Shown: positions 8,380 through 16,751 of the stretch, one piece after another
How positions within the stretch are numbered: position 1 is the stretch's first letter
Layout of the letters: each line of letters opens with the position of its first letter
IMG/VR virus record: IMGVR_UViG_3300035523_000130
Coordinates: 1 to 41,758 of that record
DNA length: 41,758 nt
Direction: 5' to 3' (one strand)
From: a virus
Made by a program: the position numbers and the translations under genes
Notes under the pieces: model-generated
Told to the model about the DNA's origin: nothing
What the model saw: the letters and a program-made list of their open reading frames with translations, nothing else
Databases searched by the model: none

Positions 8380-10853
8380 GCCGTAATCCCTGCCCTGCCC
8401 CGAGCATTCATGGTGCGATTGACGATTTGGACCACCATGTCGGCGTTCTGCGCTAGTGCCCCACGTACCAGACGGTCGAGGTTGGGCAGCACACTGCTGT
8501 CCGCATTGCGGGCATCGATCTGGATGGTCGGGTTGTAGTTGATTTGGGCGCCGGCGGACCCTACACCGCTAGTAGCGCCAGCCATAGGGATGACGTTGCC
8601 GTCCTGGCTTCCCATCATCAGGAAGGTCTTACCGCCAGACTGCAGCAGCTCGGGACCAGTCTCATTGACCTCATAGAAGCTTCCCGCCGAGGTTGGGCCG
8701 CCGGCAGCTCGGCCGCCGCCAAACAGATTGGTGATGAAGCTACCGACGCCAGACCCTTGCATCATCGAGAACAGCGGCTTGGTGACGCTCTCCTGGACCT
8801 GCATACGCACCAGATCATTGATGATGCTACTGGTCAGGCTGCTGAAATTGAGCTTTCCCTTGGTGACGAAGTTAGTCAGTGCGTCATCCATGTTTTTAAA
8901 ACCACGGGTGAACATGCCGCTCATGTTGTCGGCTGTAGCGCCTGCGGTCTGCTCATAGGTGCTGAAGGCCTTGTTGATTCCTACCTCAGCCTGGTTTGCA
9001 CTTTCCTCCAACCAAGTTTTAGTTGCTGCTGCGGCAGCGGCTTGGTCAGCCTTGGCCAACTTGTCCTGTACCTCGGCCATTTTGTTGGCTGCTTCGAGCC
9101 ATTCCTTAGTGCCAGCAACATAGTGCCCTTGGTATTCATCGATTGCCGCTATCTCTTTGGCATAGTAGCCACGGGTACTTGCTAAGGCATCACCATCAAC
9201 TTGATTACGCCGCTGGTAGTAATCCTCACGGGTGATATCACCTCGGTCATAGAACGACTTAAGCATGTCGTCCCGGGACTTCATTAAGTCAGCCTCGCCA
9301 GCGATGGAACGGTCGAGATCCTTAAGTTGCCCTTCTAGGATCAGCTTCCGAGGGTCAAAGACTGCCTGATTAGAACTATCTTTTTTGTCCGACTTCGGTA
9401 TAAATGTCTTGCCCTTCTTGATCTGATTGGCAGCGGCCTCATTGGCAGTTAGGCTGTCTGCGCCCCAGTTCAGCTTCATCGCTTCCACATTGTGCCGAGA
9501 CTGGGCAACGATGTTCTTTCCTGCCATATCCCAGCGCTTACTGAAGTCGTCAGGTACAGACATCAGCTCATTAACAGCACCTTTGAAGTCACCGCTAAGC
9601 GCCTTTGACATGGCATCCCCAACCCGCAGGACCACATCGCCGATTGCGCCGAATGATTCGAGAATGACTTCGGCGGTGATATACACCACCTCTTTCAAGC
9701 CGTAAAAAAGGGAAGTCAGGGTCGCCATGCTGTAGCGGAAGGAATTCACCACGAATGGAAAGCCATCCCTAAAGAAGTCAGCCAGATCAGTAAGTATCGG
9801 CATAATCTGATCGGCGATAGCTCGCTTGAAGCCCTGCCCTGTCAAATCGGATTCCCGCTGGAAGGCCCGCATCGAGGCTTCGTAAGCAGATACTGCGGCT
9901 TGAGTTCCCGGCCCGATGATCAGGTTGTAATCAATCAGCCGTTGTTTTGCTGTTTCGACCTTTTCCGATGTCACCAGAAGCGCATCGCCAATGTCCTTGT
10001 AGCTGCCCATACCTAACGCAGCTGCGGCTTGGTTTCTGTCCCACCCCTCGGTATAACCATCCAGAACGGTCTTGGCATTGGCCAGGGTTTCCTGAAACGG
10101 TAGCAAATTACCGTTGGCGTCTTTGTACTTGACGCCTAGCCGCTCAAGCTCTTCGGTATTTCCACGAGCAGCCTTTTCGGCAGCCTCGAGGGTGGAAACA
10201 TAGGCGCCACGATCTACCCCAAGCCCCTTAAGGGCCTCATTGAGTGCAGACGCCTCCACTGCCGTCAGATGCAGACGTTCCTGCAGTGTTTTGATTTCCT
10301 GATTCATGGCGATCAGGGCATCGATGTTGGCTGATTTGTAGCTGTCGCCAGTAATCAGCCCTTCCAAGAACCCAACCGAGGCAGAAACAATCTTGTAAGC
10401 CCCGTAGGCTGCGGCAGCAGTAGCTGACACCAAGCCAATAGCCAAGCCGATACCAATGGCCTTGAGTTTTGCTGAAGCAAACTCTTCAACCTTATCGAAC
10501 CATGTCTGTGCTGCCACAACCCCACCGCCTACCCCGGCACCAAAAGCTTCGGCGACCTTTTCCTGCCAGGTGCGTAGATCAACCTTGTTAGCGGAATCGG
10601 TAATGGTATTGATGGACTCAACGGTCTTTCCTGCAGACGACATGACACTATCGTTTGCAGCCTGAAACCGGCCAGCCATACGGTCAGCGGCTGATGCTGC
10701 CTGATCTGATGCACTTTCAAAAGCAGTTTGGAACTTGTCGGCATTGGCGGCCGCTGCGCTCATGCTTTGGTCAGCGACATCTGCCGCACGCCACATGGTG
10801 TTTTCAAACTTATCGACCGAGGCATGAACCTGGACGTTGATAAGTGAAAGCAT
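8376..10853 (-). CDS. Tail tape measure protein
   Basis: An 825-residue protein, the longest of the tail genes except the J-like protein. The N-terminus is Ala/Ser/Asp-rich and helical; hydrophobic segments lie near residues 135-170; a charged helical middle follows. The C-terminus carries GSFYEVNETGPELLQSGG, which is common in tape measures. Tape measure length sets tail length; at about 0.15 nm per residue this predicts a tail near 120-125 nm. The ATG at 10853, with GGAG 8 nt upstream, is preferred to an in-frame TTG two codons earlier. Confidence 0.9.
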   Translation of the reverse strand: MLSLINVQVHASVDKFENTMWRAADVADQSMSAAAANADKFQTAFESASDQAASAADRMAGRFQAANDSVMSSAGKTVESINTITDSANKVDLRTWQEKVAEAFGAGVGGGVVAAQTWFDKVEEFASAKLKAIGIGLAIGLVSATAAAAYGAYKIVSASVGFLEGLITGDSYKSANIDALIAMNQEIKTLQERLHLTAVEASALNEALKGLGVDRGAYVSTLEAAEKAARGNTEELERLGVKYKDANGNLLPFQETLANAKTVLDGYTEGWDRNQAAAALGMGSYKDIGDALLVTSEKVETAKQRLIDYNLIIGPGTQAAVSAYEASMRAFQRESDLTGQGFKRAIADQIMPILTDLADFFRDGFPFVVNSFRYSMATLTSLFYGLKEVVYITAEVILESFGAIGDVVLRVGDAMSKALSGDFKGAVNELMSVPDDFSKRWDMAGKNIVAQSRHNVEAMKLNWGADSLTANEAAANQIKKGKTFIPKSDKKDSSNQAVFDPRKLILEGQLKDLDRSIAGEADLMKSRDDMLKSFYDRGDITREDYYQRRNQVDGDALASTRGYYAKEIAAIDEYQGHYVAGTKEWLEAANKMAEVQDKLAKADQAAAAAATKTWLEESANQAEVGINKAFSTYEQTAGATADNMSGMFTRGFKNMDDALTNFVTKGKLNFSSLTSSIINDLVRMQVQESVTKPLFSMMQGSGVGSFITNLFGGGRAAGGPTSAGSFYEVNETGPELLQSGGKTFLMMGSQDGNVIPMAGATSGVGSAGAQINYNPTIQIDARNADSSVLPNLDRLVRGALAQNADMVVQIVNRTMNARGRAGITA

Positions 10854-10872
10854 AGTCAAGCTCCAAAATAAA

Positions 10873-10898
10873 AAGCACCCAGGACTCCCCGGGGGCTT
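10873..10898 (-). terminator. Probable terminator before tape measure
   Basis: An imperfect stem (AAGC-A-CCC / GGG-G-GCTT) with T-rich minus-strand sequence after it, between the tail chaperone and tape measure genes. It is weaker than the other hairpins because of one mismatch. Confidence 0.55.
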
Positions 10899-10907
10899 CG
10901 GTGGTAC

Positions 10908-11276
10908 TTATTGCGAATCGGGCGCGATACCGTAGATCGCGGCATCGGCCCAGGCTGCCAACTCGTCGTCGGTCAGGGTTCTTTCTTCAACTTCTTGTTG
11001 CTGCGGTTCAGGTTCTTCAACCTTTGGCATGAAGTCTGATGGACGCCATTTAGCTTCACCGGTGGCAAAGAGGCTATGAACATTTGCCACCGTTGAAGCG
11101 ATGACACCAGTCCTCAGATCATCCTGATACTTTCCCCAGGGCTCTTGGTTGTAGAACTGGCACCACTGGACAAACTCGGCATGGGAGAGAACCCCCGGGG
11201 CACTGAGCTCGCTTACCGTCCGACCCAGCGCAAGCGCCAGTCGGAACAGCATGCGACGCTCGGGGCCCCAGCCTAG
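10908..11276 (-). CDS. Tail assembly chaperone T part (read by -1 frameshift from G)
   Basis: A 122-codon frame overlapping the end of the G-like gene in the -1 frame. After slippage the first codons give LGWGPERRMLFRLALALGRTV, a phrase typical of gpT-like chaperones of the DUF4035 kind. It continues with FVQWCQFYNQEPWGKYQ and an acidic Glu/Pro-rich linker. In lambda-type phages the G and GT products hold the tape measure during tail assembly. No good Shine-Dalgarno precedes the internal ATG at 11252, so frameshifting is the likely route of expression. Confidence 0.82.
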   Translation of the reverse strand, partial: LGWGPERRMLFRLALALGRTVSELSAPGVLSHAEFVQWCQFYNQEPWGKYQDDLRTGVIASTVANVHSLFATGEAKWRPSDFMPKVEEPEPQQQEVEERTLTDDELAAWADAAIYGIAPDSQ

Positions 11277-11608
11277 TTTTTTGCTTCATCCCCCTGCACC
11301 TGGAAACCATTGTGTTTCATGACGGCAGAGACCAGCTTACCGATGGAGTTCTGGCCGGAGCCCTGCAGGGAAGCCAGGTCTTCATCGGCGAATATGGCGG
11401 CGCCGCTCTCATCCACCACGGACCTAATGACCAGATAGAAGCCGAAGTCGTCTTTTTTAGCCTTAGTAGTGTCGCGGATAGCCACCACTTCCGGGGCACT
11501 CAGTTCGCGCAGGCGCACTTTGCCCAAACCAGGGACAGGAACCACATCCATTTTTGGCTGTAGGCCAGCCATAAGCTGCTCTTTGTTCAGTATTTGCTCG
11601 GTGCTCAT
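11273..11608 (-). CDS. Tail assembly chaperone G-like protein
   Basis: A 111-residue protein between tail tube and tape measure, the standard place of gpG. It has a central GLGKVRLRELSAPEVVAIRD segment typical of tail assembly chaperones and ends EAKN just after a slippery heptamer. The unshifted product would be the major form; a minority of ribosomes would make the GT fusion. Confidence 0.82.
   Translation of the reverse strand: MSTEQILNKEQLMAGLQPKMDVVPVPGLGKVRLRELSAPEVVAIRDTTKAKKDDFGFYLVIRSVVDESGAAIFADEDLASLQGSGQNSIGKLVSAVMKHNGFQVQGDEAKN
11276..11282 (-). promoter_or_regulatory. -1 programmed frameshift slippery site A AAA AAC
   Basis: The heptamer A AAA AAC is read in zero frame as GCA AAA AAC, two codons before the G stop (TAG). 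Slipping back one base gives AAA AAA CTA GGC TGG, in frame with the T coding region. This is the textbook X XXY YYZ form. Confidence 0.85.
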
Positions 11609-11623
11609 TTCAGTGACCTCGTA

Positions 11624-12274
11624 TTAACCACGGGAGATGGGGCCAGTGACTACCAAGGTAGCCGTGGAACGCAGCACCTTATCTACGCCAGCGGCTGGCT
11701 CGGTGACCTTTTGCACGAAGCCCTGGAAAGCTCGGATCTTCATGTTGGTACCGGGATAGACCTGTTTGAACACTACGATGGCCTGAGCAGCACGAGCAGC
11801 GATCAGCGCCAGCTGGCCAACATCAGTGTCATCAGCATCGAAGGTCATGGCGTAGTTGCCATTGTCTTGCAGGCCTTGACGTTTTTCCTTGGCAGGGGAG
11901 TCCAGGTTCGTCACGTCGATCACATTGGAGGTGCCGCCGTCAGGGGTGAAGTCCTGGCAATTGCCGATCTTGCTGAACGTCTGCGGGGTAGCGGCGCCGG
12001 TGGTGCCGGCAGCAGCGAAACCAGACGAGTCAATATTGACGGAGAAACCTGAACCAGTAGGCGCAGGCGAGGCCTGGACAATGCCGATGAGGCCATTGAT
12101 CTCGGGCATGTTGGTAACAGCGCCGAAGATCACCACATCGCCAGCAGAAAGGGTATTGGTTGCAGATATAGCAGCCTTGGTGGCCTTGGTGATGGCGGTG
12201 ATGGACAGTGCAGCGCCCGGGGTGCCGGACACATAGAACTTTGACTGCTGAGCGACCTGAGCGGTACTGGTCAT
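11624..12274 (-). CDS. Major tail (tube) protein
   Basis: A 216-residue protein rich in Ala, Thr and Val with beta-strand character throughout and an LDSPAKEKRQGLQDNGNYAMTFD segment typical of tail tube proteins (discriminating loop then strand). It lies between the tail completion gene and the chaperones, matching siphophage gene order. A strong Shine-Dalgarno (AGGAG) precedes the ATG. A terminator hairpin just upstream suggests it may have its own mRNA. Confidence 0.82.
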   Translation of the reverse strand: MTSTAQVAQQSKFYVSGTPGAALSITAITKATKAAISATNTLSAGDVVIFGAVTNMPEINGLIGIVQASPAPTGSGFSVNIDSSGFAAAGTTGAATPQTFSKIGNCQDFTPDGGTSNVIDVTNLDSPAKEKRQGLQDNGNYAMTFDADDTDVGQLALIAARAAQAIVVFKQVYPGTNMKIRAFQGFVQKVTEPAAGVDKVLRSTATLVVTGPISRG

Positions 12275-12296
12275 GATGGCGATCTCCTAAATAAAA

Positions 12297-12317
12297 AAGC
12301 CGCCTTGCGGGCGGCTT
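12297..12317 (-). terminator. Intrinsic terminator upstream of tail tube gene
   Basis: A perfect 8-bp stem AAGCCGCC / GGCGGCTT with a 5-nt loop; the minus-strand product ends in a T run (12291-12298). It lies after the tail completion gene and before the tail tube gene. Confidence 0.88.
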
Positions 12318-12349
12318 GTAGCGATAAAACGATGGGTTAAACAGTGGGG

Positions 12350-12706
12350 TCAGTGGTACCAAAAGCTGTATTCGTAGATGATGCGGCGCAGCTTCACCTC
12401 GGGTTCGTACTGGCTGCGGCGGCTGCGTTGGACGCCCGTCAGCGTTCCTGAGGAAAAAGCCGCTGCAATGGCGTCTTCGACCGCTTTACCTGCAACGATG
12501 GCGTCCATGTACTTATCGGCATAGACATCGATCTGGATGATGCTTTGCTGAATCGGCACACCATCGGACAAGGTGTTTTCCGTAGGGCTGACGATCTCTT
12601 GATAGACGCCGTAAGGTTTGGATGGGCATTGGGGCGCAACGTGGTCATAAAAGTGATTGTTCAGGGCTGGAGAAACTACGCTGACAAGGGCTTCCTGGAA
12701 GATCAT
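12350..12706 (-). CDS. Tail completion protein, DUF3168-like
   Basis: A 118-residue protein with the features of the DUF3168 (gp17-like tail terminator) family: a conserved aromatic/proline segment (PSKPYGVYQEI), QSIIQIDVYA, then a C-terminal RRIIYEYSFWYH. These proteins cap the tail tube where it joins the head. It follows the gp10-like gene with a 4-base ATGA overlap. Confidence 0.75.
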   Translation of the reverse strand: MIFQEALVSVVSPALNNHFYDHVAPQCPSKPYGVYQEIVSPTENTLSDGVPIQQSIIQIDVYADKYMDAIVAGKAVEDAIAAAFSSGTLTGVQRSRRSQYEPEVKLRRIIYEYSFWYH

Positions 12707-13086
12707 GAGCCACCCCAGCTGTCGATAATGGTCTGCTCCATGGCCACAGGGATCTGAGGCTCGTGGCGATAGACGACCGGGCGCACAAAAGGCTTGGCAG
12801 GGGCTTCATGACCACCATGCCCGTACTCAACGTGAGGCGCGTAAAACACCGTCTTGTCTCCGACCTGTATCTCCAGGGACTCGCCATCATTGGTATCAAT
12901 AAGGATGTAACGAACGGTACTTGCCAGAGCGCCAGTTACCTTAGGGCAGCCCGCTTTGATTTCTACCGTCATCTGAACACCAAGGGCATTGAGCCTGTCT
13001 TTCAAGGCCTGCCGCTGATTGCGAAAACCGGCCTTCAATCCACTGCGGAAATCATCAACTCCGGTGACGGCGCTTTTATCAGCCAT
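12703..13086 (-). CDS. HK97 gp10-like tail / neck component
   Basis: A 127-residue protein with the pattern of HK97 gp10-family neck or tail proteins: a basic helical N-terminus, CPKVTGALASTVRY (usual P-x-x-TG-x-L-x-x-S), and VFYAPHVEYGHGG (Y-A-x-x-x-E-x-G). It overlaps the head closure gene before it. It probably acts at the head-tail joint. Confidence 0.85.
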   Translation of the reverse strand: MADKSAVTGVDDFRSGLKAGFRNQRQALKDRLNALGVQMTVEIKAGCPKVTGALASTVRYILIDTNDGESLEIQVGDKTVFYAPHVEYGHGGHEAPAKPFVRPVVYRHEPQIPVAMEQTIIDSWGGS

Positions 13087-13420
13087 TGTTCAAGCCCTCG
13101 GCAGCGATCAGGGCAATCTCACGATTGCGCTCATCAACGTTGTCGGAATACTGGATATTGAAAATGCGGCCTTGATAGACAGCACGCAGGGCAGCCACGA
13201 TCTTGGGGTCAGCTAGTTCTGGACGATAGCGAACGGTGATTTTGTGGGTCAGCTCAGTATTAATTGCCTGGGCAATCGCAAGCTCACGGCCAGAGAGGGT
13301 TTCGATAGAACCCCAGACTGGAGCGATATCAGTCCAAACTTGCTCCTGACCACCAACACTATCTGGAGTAGTACTTTGAGACTGGATGAGGATGCGCTTG
13401 CGCAGGTTTCCGGCTCTCAT
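13079..13420 (-). CDS. Head closure / head-tail adaptor protein
   Basis: A 113-residue protein of the SPP1 gp16-like head closure family. It begins MRAGNLRKRILIQ, then SVGGQEQVWTDIAPVWGSIE, with RYRPELADPKI and a late YQGRIFNIQYSDNVDERNREI. These short beta-barrel proteins sit below the connector and stop DNA leakage. Start and stop overlap neighbouring genes, as expected in this block. Confidence 0.88.
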   Translation of the reverse strand: MRAGNLRKRILIQSQSTTPDSVGGQEQVWTDIAPVWGSIETLSGRELAIAQAINTELTHKITVRYRPELADPKIVAALRAVYQGRIFNIQYSDNVDERNREIALIAAEGLNNG

Positions 13421-13596
13421 TTTTGCCGCACCTTGATTTCCAGCTTCATGCCACGCTTGATATCCGAAACGACGACTTCAGGGTTGAGCGGCAGACTAAT
13501 CCGTGCGCCGAAAGCTGTCAGCCACAGGTAGGGAGTTACCCACCAGGCGAAGTGAATTTTCACTTCAACTTTCAGCTCGAGCGTACCAATGGCCAT
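13417..13596 (-). CDS. Small head-tail joining region protein (59 aa)
   Basis: A 59-residue protein whose ATG at 13596 overlaps the stop of the connector gene (TGATG) and whose stop overlaps the head closure start (ATGA). It contains a Trp-rich stretch (HFAWWVTPYLWLTAFG) and basic ends. Tight coupling on both sides supports real expression. No family recognised. Confidence 0.7.
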   Translation of the reverse strand: MAIGTLELKVEVKIHFAWWVTPYLWLTAFGARISLPLNPEVVVSDIKRGMKLEIKVRQK

Positions 13597-14219
13597 CACA
13601 TCACCACCACACGCCAGGGATCAAGCAGCCGATCAACATAGGGAAGCTCGGCGACAGTAACCTTGGGGGCAACAATCAGCTCTTCCCGATTTTCATAGAG
13701 AGCACCAATGCGCAATAGCATCCAGTTCTTGATGCCCTGGGGAACATCGGTTGCTGCGCCATAGCCAGCCGTGAAATTGACCTGAACAGCTCCGATTTCA
13801 GGCAAGGTAATTGGCCAAATCTTGCCGAATCTTGGCGTAATGCGAGCTGGGGCACTGGTGAGGTCCGCTTTCCAGTCGGTATTCGGCATGGTTTGCAATG
13901 AGCCCCCCATATCCAGATACTGAATACTGGCGATGGCTTGGATAGGGGGATGCTCAAGCTGAATGGCGTGACCTGGGACGCTGTAGGCGACCCCTGCAGG
14001 GATGCCCAACAAGCTGGGACCGGGAAAGGCATCAAGGACGAGCTGCCATACCTGCGTGCAGAGGGCACGCTGGCATTCGGTCTCGGCAAACTGACGAGCG
14101 GCGGTAATGAGGGCCGTGATCAGCATGTCATCGTCGGAGATATCCACCCGCAGATGGGCCTTGGCCTCCAATAGGGAGACGGGCTCTTCTGTCGGCGCGG
14201 TAATCAGCTTGTAGGGCAT
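13596..14219 (-). CDS. Head-tail connector (phiE125 gp8 / gp6-like)
   Basis: A 207-residue protein with the helical N-terminal domain of connector adaptors: EPVSLLEAKAHLRVD followed by DDMLITALITAARQFAE (residues 12-45). Next comes a beta insertion with a PPIQAIASIQYLD strand, and then VNFTAGYG and DVPQGIKNWMLLRIGALYENRE. This matches phiE125 gp8-family connectors that attach to the portal. Confidence 0.88.
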   Translation of the reverse strand: MPYKLITAPTEEPVSLLEAKAHLRVDISDDDMLITALITAARQFAETECQRALCTQVWQLVLDAFPGPSLLGIPAGVAYSVPGHAIQLEHPPIQAIASIQYLDMGGSLQTMPNTDWKADLTSAPARITPRFGKIWPITLPEIGAVQVNFTAGYGAATDVPQGIKNWMLLRIGALYENREELIVAPKVTVAELPYVDRLLDPWRVVVM

Positions 14220-14234
14220 GGCGAGGGCGACCTA

Positions 14235-14753
14235 TCAGGGTGCAGGAGTCTGCAAAGCAGCGATCTGGTCAGTATCCAGGGAGGACAGTTGGTCCGTGTT
14301 CAGGGTGCTGACTTGATCGGTGGTCAGGGTAGCGATCTGGTCAGTGGTCAGACTGGTGAGATCATTGGTGACCAGGGAAGCGACCTGATCAGTAACCAGG
14401 GCATCTACCTGTTCTGTAGTAAGCACTGAAGGCTGCTGGCTGGTATCGGAAGAGGATTTGCTCCGACCTGACTTCTTGGCTTTGGCAGAGTCAGCCAGCT
14501 TCTGGGCGGATTTGTACTCGGCATAGGCCTGTTCAGCCAGACTTTCAGCTTCCTGGGCGCGGACTTTTGCAATATCAGCCAAAGCCTGAAGGGCCTCAAC
14601 GTGTTCGTTGCCATCTTCAGTATCGACCAGTTGAGCGAAGTTGAAATTAACCAAACTCTGAGTCTCAGAGTTAAGGGGGGCATAGCTGCCTGCAGGATAT
14701 TTGACGACACCTTCGTCGTAGTAGTCGTCGGGGAAGTAAACAATCTTGGCCAT
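14235..14753 (-). CDS. Head-module protein with octapeptide repeats
   Basis: A 172-residue protein in three parts: an N-terminal 50 residues with many Tyr (YFPDDYYDEG), an Ala/Glu/Lys helical stretch (about 50-95), a basic Ser-rich linker (KKSGRSKSSSD), and about seven tandem 8-residue repeats of the form L-x-T-D-Q-[VIL]-x-[TS] (about 110-170). Similar TDQ repeats occur in large surface proteins, where they are thought to build stacked turns. Its place between capsid and connector genes suggests a head-decoration or head-fibre role. Function not established. Confidence 0.65.
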   Translation of the reverse strand: MAKIVYFPDDYYDEGVVKYPAGSYAPLNSETQSLVNFNFAQLVDTEDGNEHVEALQALADIAKVRAQEAESLAEQAYAEYKSAQKLADSAKAKKSGRSKSSSDTSQQPSVLTTEQVDALVTDQVASLVTNDLTSLTTDQIATLTTDQVSTLNTDQLSSLDTDQIAALQTPAP

Positions 14754-14781
14754 GGCGGTGGCTCCTGTTCAGAAAATAAAA

Positions 14782-14803
14782 GGGCCGCGACAATGCGCGG
14801 CCC
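14782..14803 (-). terminator. Strong intrinsic terminator in head module
   Basis: A perfect 8-bp GC-only stem GGGCCGCG / CGCGGCCC with a 6-nt loop and a minus-strand TTTTATTTT tail. It separates the gene following capsid from the octapeptide-repeat gene. Confidence 0.92.
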
Positions 14804-14823
14804 GGCGGGTTGCTGCGGGAAAG

Positions 14824-15273
14824 TCAGGAGACGTTCTGAACAACACCGGCCTGGTTCAGCGCGGAAGCGGGGGCATTCTTTGCAACGCCACCCAGGACCG
14901 AGGCCGCAATCAGGCTAGCTGCGGTACCAACAGTCAGCGACAGGCGGAAGTAGGTGAAACCGTTGGCCAGATCCAGCTCTTCGGCACGGAGATTGATCTC
15001 GGCCTGTTTGTTGTCACCAGTAGCCTTGACGATCTGGGCCAGGGCCTTATTGGTGATGTCCTTGGCGCCGGTACCGGAGCTGTCCTGGGCCTGTTGCAGC
15101 TTGCCATCCAGGGTAGCGGAGGCACCCATGACGCCTGTCTGAATCAGGGCCATAAAGCGTTCGAAGCGAGAAGCCGAGATCCAGCCAGTGGTGATGGTGC
15201 CAGCAGCTTGGGACACTGGGTCGATAGTGGCGAGAATGCCGAGTTGTTCGGCGATGCGAGCATTGGGAAGCAT
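14824..15273 (-). CDS. Head protein following capsid (149 aa, unknown)
   Basis: A 149-residue mainly helical protein after the major capsid gene. Visible pieces are MLPNARIAEQLGILATIDP, an Ala/Gln-rich middle, AEINLRAEELDLANGFTYFRL, and a Gly/Ala/Val-rich tail. No signal peptide or catalytic motif. Position suggests a head accessory or decoration protein. It is bracketed by a hairpin upstream and a strong terminator downstream, so it may share an mRNA with capsid. Confidence 0.7.
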   Translation of the reverse strand: MLPNARIAEQLGILATIDPVSQAAGTITTGWISASRFERFMALIQTGVMGASATLDGKLQQAQDSSGTGAKDITNKALAQIVKATGDNKQAEINLRAEELDLANGFTYFRLSLTVGTAASLIAASVLGGVAKNAPASALNQAGVVQNVS

Positions 15274-15305
15274 GTGAGCCGTCCTTTCGTGTTTAACTGG
15301 GATAT

Positions 15306-15334
15306 CTCAATGCCTAGTCAGGCCAAGCATTGAG
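15306..15334 (-). other. Hairpin after capsid gene
   Basis: A perfect 8-bp inverted repeat CTCAATGC / GCATTGAG with a 13-nt loop, between the capsid stop and the next gene. There is no T run on either strand, so it is more likely an mRNA stabilising or processing element than a terminator. Confidence 0.5.
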
Positions 15335-15347
15335 TTTGGGCGCAGGA

Positions 15348-16655
15348 TTAGCGGGCTGCCAGGGTGATGAAATGGCTGCGGGTCTTGCCAGACTTGGGCG
15401 GCGTGACCGGGGCAGACAGGATGGGTTGGCCATTCATGCGGAAGGTGAACTTGAAGGCCGTGGCGTCGGCATCAAAGTACAGGTGCATGGAGGTAGATGT
15501 CTGGATTCCGCCCGCCTTGGTAATGGTGCGATAACCCTTGAGGGACAACAAATTGATATCTCCCTGTGAGCTGAAGGCCGAGGCATGCTCGGACAACATC
15601 AACGGACGACCCTTGAGCAGTCCATAGGGAGCGTTGGCGGCGGACTGGCCGGGGAGATAAATCGGGTATTGGCCGACCGTGAGGCCTTCCAACGGGGTGA
15701 GGATGTCAGGGATAGCCAGCCAAATGGCGTTCTTCAACTCGCCGACCAATAGGCGTGTCACCATGTTGCTCAGATTGGCAGACGAAACGGTCTGGGTGGC
15801 TTGGCCGCTGTCCTTGGCCTGAACGATAACAGAATCGCCCATCATGGCACCCAAGGGCTTGCCAGTACCATCACCGAAGAGGATGCCTTCATTTGCCTTC
15901 CATGTGATGCGATCGGGAGCAGTCTGATTGAGGTAGCTACCGATGGCAAAGCCGTCAGCAATCAACTCGTTGGTGACCGGAACCAGGGCAATCATCTTGT
16001 GCAGCACCATAGTATTGGTGCCAATGATCGGCTTTGACTGAGCCCCAGCTACTGCTTCGGACTGCCATTGCACTTGGACGCCAGATCCACCCCAGGGCGT
16101 GGATTCATCCTTGGGGAAGATCATGCTGTTACCAGTAATTTCGGTGTTCTGCGTGAGGGGAATCAGGGATTCCTCACCCAGGGCGAGACGCCAGATCTCT
16201 TCAGAGAACTGGGGGGGAATGGCAAAACCACCATCGGCGCCGCTGCCTTCGTTACCGAAGGTGGTGGGAGCAGCAGCTTGGCGATCCTGAAAACCAGCCA
16301 CGGCGGATGCGAAATTCAGACGCTCATCCCGCGCACCATGGATGGAGGAACCTGCTACAGCCTGGGCAAAGTCGCCGAAGCTGCGGAAGCCACGGGTGGG
16401 ATCATCTTCACGGCGGTCATGAACCTCGATGAAGTTACCTTGTCCGCTACCAGCAGCCAAGCCAGCGCCTTGCTCGATCAGGAAGTTTTCGGCTTCGATC
16501 TGGCGGTTGATGCCTTCGATCTGGGACTTGAGATCGTTAAACTCGGCTTGCTGGGCTTCGCTGAAGATACCGTCAGCGGCAGCAGCAGCGAGAGTGTTGG
16601 CTTGGGCGACCAGGGTGGCCTTTTTGGCCTTCAGTTCGCGCAGTTTCTTGCTCAT
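15348..16655 (-). CDS. HK97-fold major capsid protein
   Basis: A 435-residue protein with an N-terminal coiled-coil scaffold (delta) domain (about residues 1-105: KKLRELKAKKATLVAQANTL and later LKSQIEGINRQIEAE). The HK97-like shell domain starts near GGFAIPPQFSEEIWRLA (residue 142). The core includes VPVTNELIADG and GTGKPLGAMM (near 265). The delta domain should be removed by the protease encoded upstream. A strong AGGAG site precedes the ATG. Confidence 0.95.
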   Translation of the reverse strand: MSKKLRELKAKKATLVAQANTLAAAAADGIFSEAQQAEFNDLKSQIEGINRQIEAENFLIEQGAGLAAGSGQGNFIEVHDRREDDPTRGFRSFGDFAQAVAGSSIHGARDERLNFASAVAGFQDRQAAAPTTFGNEGSGADGGFAIPPQFSEEIWRLALGEESLIPLTQNTEITGNSMIFPKDESTPWGGSGVQVQWQSEAVAGAQSKPIIGTNTMVLHKMIALVPVTNELIADGFAIGSYLNQTAPDRITWKANEGILFGDGTGKPLGAMMGDSVIVQAKDSGQATQTVSSANLSNMVTRLLVGELKNAIWLAIPDILTPLEGLTVGQYPIYLPGQSAANAPYGLLKGRPLMLSEHASAFSSQGDINLLSLKGYRTITKAGGIQTSTSMHLYFDADATAFKFTFRMNGQPILSAPVTPPKSGKTRSHFITLAAR

Positions 16656-16751
16656 GGAATTTCTCCTAATGATTGAGGTGAGTTGACGCAGTGACCCCTG
16701 CCGCTCGACGGAGCAGCATCACGAATCGACGGACTCGGGATGTCGGGCGGG

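Noticed and set aside
10908-11608. Overlapping frames as a sequencing error or broken gene
   Set aside because: A perfect slippery heptamer in the right phase and the conserved G/GT layout explain it as programmed frameshifting.
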